A DNA stretch of 64,000 bases from NCBI RefSeq assembly GCF_030845175.1, contig NZ_CP132542.1, positions 186,001 to 250,000 on the forward strand, in the 5' to 3' direction. This DNA is from Coralliovum pocilloporae. Lineage in GTDB: Bacteria > Pseudomonadota > Alphaproteobacteria > Rhizobiales > Cohaesibacteraceae. A model generated the notes under the pieces. That model had not been told where the DNA came from. It did not search any database and worked only from the letters and a program-made list of their open reading frames with translations. Of this stretch, positions 47,015 through 55,634 are shown piece after piece (within the stretch, counting starts at the first letter, position 1; every line of letters starts with the position of its first letter). The translations under genes were made by a program, and so were the position numbers.

Positions 47015-47347
47015 TTACTTCGCAGCCTTCGCAAGAACGCCTTCTACAGGCTTGTAAGCTTCTTTAGCCAGATCAGCATACAGCTCACCAACTTTGGTGG
47101 CGTGACCGACAAAAGCTTCATAAGCGGATTTGGCATAGTCAGACTGAACTTCAACAGCTTTGTCGATGCTCTTGACAGCCATCATCTTCTCAGCAACGGC
47201 AACGCCGTCTTCGAAAGACTTCTTGGAGTAGTCGGTCATCTCAACAGCGATGGCCTGAAAACCCTGAGAAACAACGCCAAAGCTTTTGACTGCTGTGTCT
47301 ACGTTGTCTTTGCTCATCTTCTGAATTTCATCAAAACCCTGAAACAT
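47015..47347 (-). CDS. Phasin family protein
   Basis: This 110-residue helical amphipathic protein (MFQGFDEIQKMSKDNVDTAV, then KSFEDGVAVAEKMMAVKS and VEVQSDYAKSAYEAFVGHATK) is of the phasin_2 type, which coats polyhydroxyalkanoate granules. GAGGGC before the ATG at 47347 fixes the start. It stands alone, with its own promoter carrying two operator-like sites and its own terminator. Confidence 0.9.
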   Translation of the reverse strand: MFQGFDEIQKMSKDNVDTAVKSFGVVSQGFQAIAVEMTDYSKKSFEDGVAVAEKMMAVKSIDKAVEVQSDYAKSAYEAFVGHATKVGELYADLAKEAYKPVEGVLAKAAK

Positions 47348-47390
47348 TGCCGTGCCCTCTGTTTCACTGTGCATCTAAATTCTGAAACTC

Positions 47391-47440
47391 AATATATATG
47401 CACTGCACAATAAGTCAAGGAGATTTTTTGCAGTGCACAA
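47391..47440 (-). promoter_or_regulatory. Phasin promoter with two PhaR-like operator sites
   Basis: On the minus strand TTGACT (47418-47413) and TATATT (47396-47391) are spaced by 16 bp. One TGCACTGCACAA site (47399-47410) fills the spacer and a second, TTGCAGTGCACAA (47428-47440), lies just upstream of the -35. TGC-rich dyads of this type bind the PHA-responsive repressor PhaR in other alphaproteobacteria. Confidence 0.65.
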
Positions 47441-47644
47441 AAATTATGGTTGATGAATTTTTACGGTTTTGTAACTGCCCTACCCTTATCCTGCATCATC
47501 AGGATATCGCGTAAAGTTTGTGACACGCTGATCAGTCGGCTTTTCTGCTGTCAGCATCTCGGTCCCATACCTTTGCTCATATCTTAGTTTTTTGGGGGTT
47601 CTCGCCTGACATTTGTCGCTTATTGGGAACACGGGGTTTTAGTA

Positions 47645-49039
47645 GTGTTGCGTTATAGAGTTCAAGTTGCGATGCGGCGCATCTTAAAAGCGGCCTGCAT
47701 TGCCGGTGCCAGCCTTTCCATTACAGGAACGGCCATTGTCACCAGCCAGACAGAAGCTTCGGCCAATCCGAAATATGCCAGCTTCGTCATCGACCACAAG
47801 ACCGGCAAGGTTCTGCACAGTCGAAATGCGGACGCGTTGCGCTATCCGGCTTCGCTGACCAAGATGATGACGCTTTATGTGCTGTTTGAAGATATCGAGA
47901 AGGGACGGTTCTCACTGAACTCCCGCTTCAAGGTGTCGGCTCATGCAGCCTCACAGCCGCCATCCAAACTTGGCCTTCGCCGCGGAAAGACCATCCGTGT
48001 CCGCGATGCCATCCGTGCGCTGGTTACGAAATCAGCTAACGATGTCGCTGTCGTTGTGGCCGAAAACGTCTCAGGTTCCGAGCATGCCTTCGCACGCCGG
48101 ATGACACAGACCGCACGGTCACTGGGCATGTCCCGCACCACTTTTGCAAATGCGTCCGGCCTGCCCAATTCAAAGCAGCGCACAACAGCACGCGATATGG
48201 CAAAACTGGGTCGTTCCCTGCAGGACCGGTTCCCGACCTACTACAAGTTTTTCTCCACCCGCAGCTTTACCTACGGCAAGCGCCGGTACCGCAACCACAA
48301 TCGTCTGCTGGGTCGTGTGAAGGGTGTTGATGGCATCAAGACCGGTTATATCCGCGCGTCCGGCTTCAATCTGGTCACATCCGTCAAGCGCAACGGTCGG
48401 CACATTGTCGGCGTTGTCATGGGCGGCAAGACCGGCCGTAGCCGTGACCGTCACATGGCAAAGCTGATTGCTGCCAATCTGCCAAAGGCCTCTCGCGGCA
48501 AGCGTACATCGCCATTGCTGATCGCATCTGCAACATCACGCATCGCGTTGCCCAAGACAGCGCCAGTCCCGGCACGCCGGTCTGTTGAAACTGTACTGGC
48601 GTCCAAGGCATCCGCACCAAAAGCTGTTGCACTGAAGCTGCCAGCCATCACACCGGAAACCAAGCCGGTTCTGGCAACGCCGCCTGTGAAAATCGCAGCA
48701 GTCCCAACACCAAAGGCTCCGCTTCTTTCTGCTGAAGCTGTTCCGACACCGGCACCTGCTGCAGTCAAGCAGGCCCCTGTCGAAACACAGCGGGCTGGAT
48801 GGGTTATCCAGGTCGGTGCTGCGCCAACAGAAGCAGGCGCGCTCTCGCTCCTGAGCAAGGCGCGGAAAGTCGGCGGCGGTGCCCTGCGCAAGGCAGAGTC
48901 CTTCACCGAAACCGTGGACAAGAATGACGAGACGCTCTATCGCGCCCGCTTCGCAGGGTTCCGCGGCAAGAAACAGGCATGGGCAGCATGCAAGACGCTG
49001 AAGAGAAAGCGTCACGCCTGCTTCGCCGTCCAGCTGTAG
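47645..49039 (+). CDS. D-alanyl-D-alanine carboxypeptidase with C-terminal SPOR domain
   Basis: This 464-residue exported penicillin-binding protein has a signal peptide ending near SQTEASA, active-site SLTK (Ser70, Lys73), KSANDVA and IKTGYIRASG, so it is an S11 DacA/DacF type. A Pro/Ala-rich linker leads to a C-terminal SPOR domain (WVIQVGAAPTEAGAL to CFAVQL) that binds denuded septal peptidoglycan. The start is uncertain among GTG 47645, TTG 47648 and ATG 47672. It trims pentapeptides in the periplasm, probably at the septum. Confidence 0.92.
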   Translation: MLRYRVQVAMRRILKAACIAGASLSITGTAIVTSQTEASANPKYASFVIDHKTGKVLHSRNADALRYPASLTKMMTLYVLFEDIEKGRFSLNSRFKVSAHAASQPPSKLGLRRGKTIRVRDAIRALVTKSANDVAVVVAENVSGSEHAFARRMTQTARSLGMSRTTFANASGLPNSKQRTTARDMAKLGRSLQDRFPTYYKFFSTRSFTYGKRRYRNHNRLLGRVKGVDGIKTGYIRASGFNLVTSVKRNGRHIVGVVMGGKTGRSRDRHMAKLIAANLPKASRGKRTSPLLIASATSRIALPKTAPVPARRSVETVLASKASAPKAVALKLPAITPETKPVLATPPVKIAAVPTPKAPLLSAEAVPTPAPAAVKQAPVETQRAGWVIQVGAAPTEAGALSLLSKARKVGGGALRKAESFTETVDKNDETLYRARFAGFRGKKQAWAACKTLKRKRHACFAVQL

Positions 49040-49057
49040 AAAGGAGGCCCGGATATG

Positions 49058-49756
49058 TCAGAATTTACTGCCGATCAGAATATCCTTGGCCTCGTTGATC
49101 TTGCTGGCCAGAAACGTAGAGCCTCCCTGGTCCGGATGCATCCGTTTCATCAATCGACGATGGGCCTCCCGTATTTCCGCTTCGCCGGAGCCGGGAGAAA
49201 GCCCCAGGATCTGGTAAGCCTCCTCCTTGGTCATGGGGCCAGAGCGCGTCGCGCCGCCCTGCCCCGTTGCCGCGTCGGCCTCGAAGTCTTCTCGCCATCC
49301 GGACGACCGGCGGTCCAGATAAGCTTCGAGTAGAGCCCGGCTTTCCGGATCGCTGGAAATTTCAGCCCAAAGACTTTTCAGATCCTCGCTCGACAATGTG
49401 TTGAGCGGGGATCCTTCATATTGACCGGCAAGAACCCGGCCTTCAATTGCACCGCTATCGTGATCAAGCTCCATTTCAAGCGCGGCCGACCGCACGGTTG
49501 ATGTCTGCCCGGACCGGGGTGTCGTATTGATGGAGAACCCTCCGCGCCCTAAAAGTCCAAGCGCGAAAATGGCAAGTGGAGCGGCCATCATCCAACGCCC
49601 TGTCAGGGTGAGCCAGCCCGCTACACCAAGCACGCCCACCCCAACAAGTCGCTTCATGGATTTTGCTATTGTTTGCGGAGAGGATTTCAGAAACCAGCTC
49701 AGACCAAAACCGAAGGCGATCAGAACAAGACCGACAACAAGCAGAATCTTAATCAA
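49058..49756 (-). CDS. Membrane-anchored DnaJ-domain protein
   Basis: This 232-residue protein has two N-terminal hydrophobic segments and a C-terminal J domain ([34 protein letters not shown]) with HPD intact. This layout is Tim14/Pam18-like and common in alphaproteobacteria. It presumably recruits DnaK at the membrane. Its start overlaps the VWA gene stop by 4 bp. Confidence 0.88.
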   Translation of the reverse strand: MIKILLVVGLVLIAFGFGLSWFLKSSPQTIAKSMKRLVGVGVLGVAGWLTLTGRWMMAAPLAIFALGLLGRGGFSINTTPRSGQTSTVRSAALEMELDHDSGAIEGRVLAGQYEGSPLNTLSSEDLKSLWAEISSDPESRALLEAYLDRRSSGWREDFEADAATGQGGATRSGPMTKEEAYQILGLSPGSGEAEIREAHRRLMKRMHPDQGGSTFLASKINEAKDILIGSKF

Positions 49757-50484
49757 CGGCCGTTCCCTTTCATCTGTTCCAGTAGAAGCCTCGGCTCAGA
49801 CCCGCCTTTTGCTTCAAGAGCCTTGAACCCTCCGGCCGCATAAGCAGCAACAGCCTTGAGCAGACGGCGCAACTGATCCGCAGCCCCTGCATCAAACCGG
49901 CAATAGGCTCCACTGGTCAACCGGGCAATCTCTCGAAAAGCCCGCTCCGCACTCGGCTCAAACCCCTCCTGGAACATGAAGGCCTTCACACCTTTCAGAC
50001 CAAGCTCCCCGGCGCGCGCGCAGAGCAGATCCACATCTTCTTCCATACAGTCGCCAACATAGATAAGAGCGCGAACCGGCTGACGCCCGGTCTCCTTCAG
50101 AGCATGAGCCAGAACCTTGCGGATCTGTGTATGCCCGCCCCGGCAGTCAATGCGACTCATAAGACTGGCCAGAGCGTCACCATCGCTGACCCACTTCCCG
50201 GCTCTGCATTCCCCCATTCCACGAAAATACACAAGCTGAACGGCGAGACCACCGATACCAAGCGCTTCACGAAACATATCGGCCTGCAGGACACATGCGC
50301 TGTCCCAGGTGGGTTGCCTGCTCATTGTGGCATCCAGTGCAAAGATAAGACGCCCGGCCCCGTCAGACGATGCCGGCTGAAGTCCTGCAGCCTTACTCAG
50401 AAACGCGTCGATCTCGCCGGATGTTGATTGCCGAGCGACCCCGCTCTCTGATGTCCTATTTGGTACGGACGGCTTCTTGATCAT
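49753..50484 (-). CDS. VWA-like protein
   Basis: This 243-residue protein has a von Willebrand A-type fold with a MIDAS-like DATMS ([16 protein letters not shown]) and [23 protein letters not shown]. It has no signal peptide, so it is cytoplasmic. AAGGGGA before the ATG at 50484 fixes the start; the frame is open to 50535. It is coupled to the DnaJ-like gene by overlap. The role is unknown. Confidence 0.8.
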   Translation of the reverse strand: MIKKPSVPNRTSESGVARQSTSGEIDAFLSKAAGLQPASSDGAGRLIFALDATMSRQPTWDSACVLQADMFREALGIGGLAVQLVYFRGMGECRAGKWVSDGDALASLMSRIDCRGGHTQIRKVLAHALKETGRQPVRALIYVGDCMEEDVDLLCARAGELGLKGVKAFMFQEGFEPSAERAFREIARLTSGAYCRFDAGAADQLRRLLKAVAAYAAGGFKALEAKGGSEPRLLLEQMKGNGR

Positions 50485-50643
50485 AATCGAATCCCCTTGC
50501 CCTCCTATTTGGGGTTGCCTGGAGACATCCCGCAAGACCTGAATAGCAAACAGGGTCAGATAGAATGAGCCATCTTATCTCCTGCTTGGCCTGTCGGAAG
50601 TGATCTGTTATATGCGGCGCACATAAATTTCGGAGTTGAAGAC

Positions 50644-51531
50644 ATGGGGTCAACAGAGCGCTCTTCGACATGTGACGTCAAGAAAGCGGACCTGGTCATC
50701 GTCAGAACAATTGAGGATTTGCGCAAGGCTGTCGCTCTATGGCGTCAGGCTGGCGAGACCGTCGGCATGATCCCGACTATGGGAGCCCTCCATCCGGGGC
50801 ATCTTTCGCTGGTCGATCAGATGAACGGCAAGACGGACAGATCCGTGGCCACCATCTTTGTCAATCCGACCCAGTTTGCACCCCATGAGGATTTTGATTC
50901 CTACCCTCGAACAGAAGACACCGACGTGCAGAAGCTGACCCGGCATGGGGTGGATCTGGTTTTCATTCCCAACGCCCGGGAAATGTATCCGGAAGGCTTT
51001 GCAACAAGCATGACGGTCGGTGGCCCGGCTTTGGGGCTGGAGACGGACTATCGGCCGCATTTTTTCTCAGGCGTTGCAATTGTGGTGGCCAAGCTCCTGC
51101 TGACCTGCTCGCCAGACATGGCTATTTTTGGGGAGAAGGACTATCAGCAATTGCTGGTCATCAGGCAGATGGCCCGCGATCTCAATCTGCCCACGCAGAT
51201 CATCGGCGGCGAAACGGTCCGCGAGCCGGATGGCCTGGCGCTCTCCTCACGCAACGCCTATCTGAGCGACGAAGAGCGCCGGAAGGCCACACGCCTTATC
51301 CTTACGCTCAGAGAAACAGCTATAGCCCTCAAAGCCGGACGGGACACCCAGACAGCCCTCGATGAGGCCATTGCCCGCCTGACTGAGGTCGGTTTCAAAG
51401 TGGATTATGTGGCACTGCGCAACGCGGAAACACTGGCAGAAATCAGGGACCGGACTGAAGAACCAGGACGTCTTCTGGCGGCTGCCTGGATGGGGAAAAC
51501 CCGCCTGATCGACAACATTCCAGTTCTCTGA
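50644..51531 (+). CDS. panC: Pantothenate synthetase
   Basis: PanC (295 residues) joins pantoate and beta-alanine using ATP. It has the HIGH-type motif MGALHPGHLSLV, FVNPTQFAPHEDFDSYPRT, the pantoate site, IFGEKDYQQL and the KMSKS-like LSSRNAYLS. GGAGTTGAAGAC precedes the ATG. Confidence 0.96.
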   Translation: MGSTERSSTCDVKKADLVIVRTIEDLRKAVALWRQAGETVGMIPTMGALHPGHLSLVDQMNGKTDRSVATIFVNPTQFAPHEDFDSYPRTEDTDVQKLTRHGVDLVFIPNAREMYPEGFATSMTVGGPALGLETDYRPHFFSGVAIVVAKLLLTCSPDMAIFGEKDYQQLLVIRQMARDLNLPTQIIGGETVREPDGLALSSRNAYLSDEERRKATRLILTLRETAIALKAGRDTQTALDEAIARLTEVGFKVDYVALRNAETLAEIRDRTEEPGRLLAAAWMGKTRLIDNIPVL

Positions 51532-51550
51532 ACGCCCAAAGCGTCCCGGC

Positions 51551-51982
51551 TTATAGCAGGCCGAGATCCGCGAGTTCGCGGCGCAGGTCAGCCGGGAGGT
51601 CTGCATCATCTCCGAGCGCCCTGTCTCGCGGAGCGTCTTCAGGCTTCAGATAACGCCAGCCCTGAAAAGCGCGCCTGGGGCTCCATTCGGTCTCAATCAG
51701 GGTCGGTTCAAGCACCAGATGGCAACGCCCGATCCCGTCCTCTCCCTTGAACGGTCTAATATCTAGCAAGGGTTGCCGCGCCTGAATCTGCCCTTTGATC
51801 ACCCAATAGAGCGAGCCGCCTTCAACAAGCTCATCCTTGCGCTTGGGGACCATCCGGGTCGTATGATACTGCTCAGCCGTCACCCCGGCCTGACGGAGCT
51901 GGGTCAATTTCCAGTCAATCCAGGTTTTCAGATCATCCAGCGTATCAACGCCAACGCAGAGCTTAATCAGATGTACGGCCAT
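51551..51982 (-). CDS. DUF1489 family protein
   Basis: This 143-residue soluble protein begins MAVHLIKLCVGVDTLDDLKTW and has TRMVPKRKDELVEGGSLYWVIKG, DIRPF, and PRRAFQGWRYL. It is widespread in alphaproteobacteria, with no known function. The start at 51982 is taken for the family N-terminus; an in-frame start at 51994 exists. It converges on panC. Confidence 0.9.
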   Translation of the reverse strand: MAVHLIKLCVGVDTLDDLKTWIDWKLTQLRQAGVTAEQYHTTRMVPKRKDELVEGGSLYWVIKGQIQARQPLLDIRPFKGEDGIGRCHLVLEPTLIETEWSPRRAFQGWRYLKPEDAPRDRALGDDADLPADLRRELADLGLL

Positions 51983-52081
51983 AGGGATCCACATTCAGGG
52001 TTCATACCAGAGGACCATACGCAGACGCGGAATATGCTGCAAATCACAGCGCGGAAATCCGTCTCCCCCTGTGGATGACGA

Positions 52082-52957
52082 TCACGAGCTCAGGGTAACC
52101 GGTATCTTCAGATAGTGGACGCCATTGGCTTCTGCCTCAGGAAAACGCCCTGCTCTGATATTGACCTGAATGCTCGGCAACAGGAGAAGCGGCGTTGCCA
52201 GCGTGGCGTCGCGCTCTTCCCGCATGGTCACGTAAGCGTCTTCATCAACCCCGCCCTGCAAGTGGACATTTCCGGACTTTTCAGCGCCAACTGTGGTTTC
52301 CCAGGCGTAGACATCACGTCCTGGAGCTTTGTAATCGTGGCACATAAAAAGCCGGGTCTCATCAGGCAACGACAAGAGCTTCTGGATCGACTGATAAAGC
52401 TGTCGTGCATCTCCACCGGGGAAATCTGCCCTGGCCGTGCCGAAATCCGGCATGAAAAGCGTATCCCCGACAAAGATCGCATCGCCAATACGGTAGCAGA
52501 TGCAAGCCGGAGTGTGGCCAGGCGTATGGATAACGGAGACCGTCAGATGACCGAGAGAGAAAGCCTCACCATCGGCAAACAAGGCATCAAAGTCACTGCC
52601 GTCCGTCTTAATAGTCTCGTCATTGAACACAGGACGGAACAGCTTCTGGACAGCCTTGATATGCTCACCAATGCCGATACGGGCTCCCGTCTTTGCCTTG
52701 ATATAGGGCGCCCCGGACAAATGATCCGCATGCGCATGGGTCTCCAGCGCCCAGACGATGGAAAGTCCCTTCTCCTGAGCCGTTTCGAGGATCTGGTCAG
52801 CAGAGGCATTAGAGGCAACACCGGACCTGTGATCGAAATCCATAACCGGATCGATTACTGCCGCCTCTTTGGTCTCCGGGTCAGAAACCAGATAGCTGAC
52901 CGTATTGGTCGCTTCGTCAAAGAATGCCTGAATATCTGCTGCATTATGGTCTGACAT
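52082..52957 (-). CDS. Persulfide dioxygenase-like MBL hydrolase (Blh/ETHE1 type)
   Basis: This 291-residue metallo-beta-lactamase-fold enzyme has ETHAHADHLSGAPYI, HTPGHTPAC, GDTLFMPDFGTARADFPGGD and MCHDYKAPGRD, the pattern of ETHE1/Blh proteins. Such enzymes oxidise glutathione persulfide to sulfite in sulfide detoxification, and Blh is under the BigR repressor in Agrobacterium and Xylella. It is divergent from the rhodanese gene over an AT-rich dyad region. Confidence 0.9.
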   Translation of the reverse strand: MSDHNAADIQAFFDEATNTVSYLVSDPETKEAAVIDPVMDFDHRSGVASNASADQILETAQEKGLSIVWALETHAHADHLSGAPYIKAKTGARIGIGEHIKAVQKLFRPVFNDETIKTDGSDFDALFADGEAFSLGHLTVSVIHTPGHTPACICYRIGDAIFVGDTLFMPDFGTARADFPGGDARQLYQSIQKLLSLPDETRLFMCHDYKAPGRDVYAWETTVGAEKSGNVHLQGGVDEDAYVTMREERDATLATPLLLLPSIQVNIRAGRFPEAEANGVHYLKIPVTLSS

Positions 52958-53005
52958 CAACTCATGTCCTCAATTAAGTCTTGCTCTCTGTATAAATTTT
53001 CATAT

Positions 53006-53024
53006 ATTCGAATTAATGAATTAA
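53006..53024. promoter_or_regulatory. AT-rich dyads between divergent sulfur genes, possible ArsR/BigR-type operator
   Basis: ATTCGAAT (53006-53013) and TTAATGAATTAA (53013-53024, 5-bp arms around GA) adjoin each other midway between the two starts. Divergent sulfur genes under BigR-type ArsR repressors have such AT-rich dyads. No such regulator is seen in the window. Confidence 0.4.
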
Positions 53025-53110
53025 AACAAGCGCGCCAGAGATGCATTCACCTTATAAGTGGAGGAGTACACCGGCGGCTTGTCAATCACAAACAGACAAC
53101 GAGCGTTCAC

Positions 53111-53638
53111 ATGAGCCTGAGCACGATTGCCCCACAAGATGCCCTGCCCCTTGCCAGAGCCAATGCTCTGATTGTCGACATTCGGGAGCCTGACGAATAC
53201 AGGCGTCACTATGTGGAAGGGTCGGTCAATCTGCCGCTTTCCAGCCTCGGCACCAGCGGATTGCCCGCAACAGACCACGATACGGTGTTGTTCATGTGTT
53301 CATCCGGAAACAGAACCACACTGAATGCCCATATCCTGTCCAGCATTACGGAAAAACCGGCTTTTTGCATTGATGGGGGAATCACAGCCATGGCCGATGC
53401 CGGGTTTGATATCCGTAAAACGGTATCAGCACCCATCGACGTCATGCGCCAGGTCCAGATCATTGCAGGTAGCGTTGGCGCTTTGGGAACAATCCTCGGC
53501 GCGCTGCTATCACCCTGGTTCCTTATCCTGCCCCTGCTTGTTGGCCTCGGGCTGACATTCGCAGGAATCAGCGGTTTCTGCGGCATGGCGAAGCTGCTGC
53601 AGCACATGCCCTGGAACAAACCAGCCATTCAGACATAA
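53111..53638 (+). CDS. Rhodanese with C-terminal DUF2892 membrane domain
   Basis: This 175-residue protein has a rhodanese domain (IVDIREPDEYRRHYVEGSVNLPL; active loop FMCSSGNRT with Cys63) followed by two membrane helices of DUF2892 (GALGTILGALLSPWFLILPL and GLGLTFAGISGFCGMAKLL). It moves sulfane sulfur at the inner membrane and pairs with the persulfide dioxygenase in sulfide oxidation loci. The ATG at 53111 is selected; the frame is open upstream but without domain similarity. Confidence 0.9.
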   Translation: MSLSTIAPQDALPLARANALIVDIREPDEYRRHYVEGSVNLPLSSLGTSGLPATDHDTVLFMCSSGNRTTLNAHILSSITEKPAFCIDGGITAMADAGFDIRKTVSAPIDVMRQVQIIAGSVGALGTILGALLSPWFLILPLLVGLGLTFAGISGFCGMAKLLQHMPWNKPAIQT

Positions 53639-53778
53639 GCTCAATATTCGTTTCAGATCATATCTCGCTCACAAACAGATGAGCGGACGTGACGAAAATA
53701 TCATCATCTATGAATGGGAAACCAAAACGCGCTGGGCTATCCTGATATTAACTGAACTTGGGTCAAGGAGGCAGTTCC

Positions 53779-54252
53779 GTGCGTTTTCCATTCTCGCGTT
53801 TAAACCCACGAACCTCTTGGGTTTCCAGTATCGCATCCCTCGCTCTTATAGCAGGACTGGTTGGCGCGCCCTTTACTGAGGCTCGTGCGGCGACACCACA
53901 GCGGGTTCAGATCACGGGAGAAATCATTGATACCTGGTGCTATGTCACCGAGATCATGTTTGCCGAGGGAACGGCCCACCATCAATGCGCTATCTGGTGT
54001 GCCGTTGGCGGCATTCCCGTGAGCATCAAGGACAAGGACGGCAACATCTATATGGTGTTGAAGCTCGAAGAGGATACGTCCAGCGTCGCCAACCCGAAAA
54101 TCATCACAATTCAGACCCATGAAGTCACTGTGGACGGCGACCTCTATGAACGGGATGGCGTGAAATACATTTTCGTCAACACGGTCGCTGACGACAAGGG
54201 TGTCGTCAATCTGACCCATGAAGATTATGGCATTGTTCCATTCGGGAAGTGA
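53779..54252 (+). CDS. Exported Cys/His-motif protein of unknown function (cassette gene 1)
   Basis: This 157-residue protein has a signal peptide (about 1-37) and a cluster Cys54, His67, His68, Cys70, Cys74 (DTWCY ... AHHQCAIWC), with a beta-rich rest (VQITGEIID, IPVSIKDKDGNIYMVL). The GTG start at 53779 has a near-perfect AAGGAGG site. The ligand set could hold copper, zinc or heme, or a redox disulfide; none is established. It begins the run gene 1, gene 2, SCO, TlpA. Confidence 0.72.
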   Translation: MRFPFSRLNPRTSWVSSIASLALIAGLVGAPFTEARAATPQRVQITGEIIDTWCYVTEIMFAEGTAHHQCAIWCAVGGIPVSIKDKDGNIYMVLKLEEDTSSVANPKIITIQTHEVTVDGDLYERDGVKYIFVNTVADDKGVVNLTHEDYGIVPFGK

Positions 54253-54256
54253 TGAG

Positions 54257-54784
54257 ATGAAACAGTCAATCAAAACCCTGTCCATGGCCGCTGCCGTCTC
54301 CCTGACCATCGGCACTGCTGCCCAGGCCGCCAATTCCTGGGGCCTTGATTATGAAGAAGAAAAAGAACTTCAGGCAAAAGTCGTTGATATCGCATGTGAA
54401 CTCAGTGGCGACTGCCCGCCCAATTGCGGCGATGGTCAGCGTCAACTCGGCCTGCTGACCGCAGAAGGCACCCTGATCCCTGTGGTCAAGGGTGGGTCAT
54501 TATTTGCAGGCGGTGTGGACGAACTCCTCAGCTCCTGTAACCAGCAGGTCCACGTGGACGGGCTGTTTATCAAGAACCCCATCATGCACATGTATTTTGT
54601 CCAGCGGATCAAATCCCGTGCCACCGGCAAATGGCTTCGCGCCAATCAGTGGCGGAAGAACTGGGCAAAACGGAACCCCGATATCAAAAAGGGCAAATGG
54701 TTCCGCGAAGATCCGCTCGTCAAGGAACTGGTCGCTCAGGAGGGTGTGTTCGGCATCCCGGGCCTTGAAGCGACAGAGGAGTAA
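54257..54784 (+). CDS. Exported Cys-rich protein of unknown function (cassette gene 2)
   Basis: This 175-residue protein has a signal peptide (1-24) followed by Cys47, Cys53 and Cys57 (CELSGDCPPNCGDG) and a fourth Cys94 (SSCNQQVHVDGLF). The basic C-terminal third is helical and ends GIPGLEATEE. Four bases separate it from gene 1 and 6 bases from the SCO gene, so one transcript is expected. I do not recognise a family; a metallochaperone or redox partner of SCO is inference. Confidence 0.72.
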   Translation: MKQSIKTLSMAAAVSLTIGTAAQAANSWGLDYEEEKELQAKVVDIACELSGDCPPNCGDGQRQLGLLTAEGTLIPVVKGGSLFAGGVDELLSSCNQQVHVDGLFIKNPIMHMYFVQRIKSRATGKWLRANQWRKNWAKRNPDIKKGKWFREDPLVKELVAQEGVFGIPGLEATEE

Positions 54785-54790
54785 GCTCCC

Positions 54791-55504
54791 TTGAAAAATA
54801 CCCTGATTTCCATGGCGGGAACACTCACCCTCGTCGGAGTGATGACAGCTGCCCCGGTTAATGTGGCCAACAGCGGGAGTTCCCATAACCACGGAGCCAG
54901 CCATACTCAACAGGAGGCTGGTGCGGATAAAGCGCATACAGAGACGCCAAAAGCACCACCGATTCCCAAGCTGGATGCACTCTTCGGCGGCACGTTCGAG
55001 CTGACCGACCATCAGGGGCAAACCCGCAAGGACACCGACTGGGATGGGCGTTATCGGCTGATTTTCTTCGGCTACACCCACTGCCCCGCCATCTGCCCGA
55101 CCACCCTGCAGGATATCACCATTGCCCTGGATGAGCTGGGTGACAGGGCAAAGAAAATCCAGCCGATTTTCGTGACAATCGACCCGGCTCGCGATACGCC
55201 TGAGATCCTGGCCGACTATATCGAATCGTTCACCCCCGGCATGGTCGCCCTGACCGGAAGTGAAACGCAGATTGCCGATATAGCCCGGAAATATCGGGTT
55301 CAGCGCCACAAGCTCCTGACATCAGAACATGAGCACCACCAGCATGGTGATGGAAAAGGCGTTGATGATTATGAGGCAGCCCACAGTTCCCTGACCTACC
55401 TCATGGGGCCTGATGGCAAGTTTCTGACGCTGTTTCCGTTCGGCACAACACCGGATGTTCTGGCCAAGAGGCTGTCCACCTATGTGAGCGGTGAAGCATC
55501 ATAG
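54791..55504 (+). CDS. SCO1/SenC-family copper chaperone/thiol protein
   Basis: This 237-residue protein has the SCO thioredoxin-like fold with HCPAICPTT (Cys98, Cys102) and the third ligand His198 (EAAHSSLTYL). SCO proteins pass copper to CuA sites or reduce their thiols. A His-rich loop (SEHEHHQHGDG) precedes the ligand, and the N-terminal exported region is also His-rich (SSHNHGASH). The start is the TTG at 54791 with GAGGAG upstream; ATG 54812 is an alternative. It lies third in the exported cassette; no cytochrome oxidase gene is nearby. Confidence 0.9.
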   Translation: MKNTLISMAGTLTLVGVMTAAPVNVANSGSSHNHGASHTQQEAGADKAHTETPKAPPIPKLDALFGGTFELTDHQGQTRKDTDWDGRYRLIFFGYTHCPAICPTTLQDITIALDELGDRAKKIQPIFVTIDPARDTPEILADYIESFTPGMVALTGSETQIADIARKYRVQRHKLLTSEHEHHQHGDGKGVDDYEAAHSSLTYLMGPDGKFLTLFPFGTTPDVLAKRLSTYVSGEAS

Positions 55505-55634
55505 GAATACGTGGAGGAAGGCACGGAGGCCTGCACAGGCTATTTGTCCTCAAGACCTCAAGAAACTGTGTGTCGGACAACAGTGCATTTCTGATATAGT
55601 CCCGGCGAATTCGAGCCATCAGTTGGAGAAAAAC

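Noticed and set aside
46649-47057. Open frames on both strands upstream of clpS
   Set aside because: Their products have no similarity to a known family, overlap the phasin terminator or gene, and have no ribosome site.
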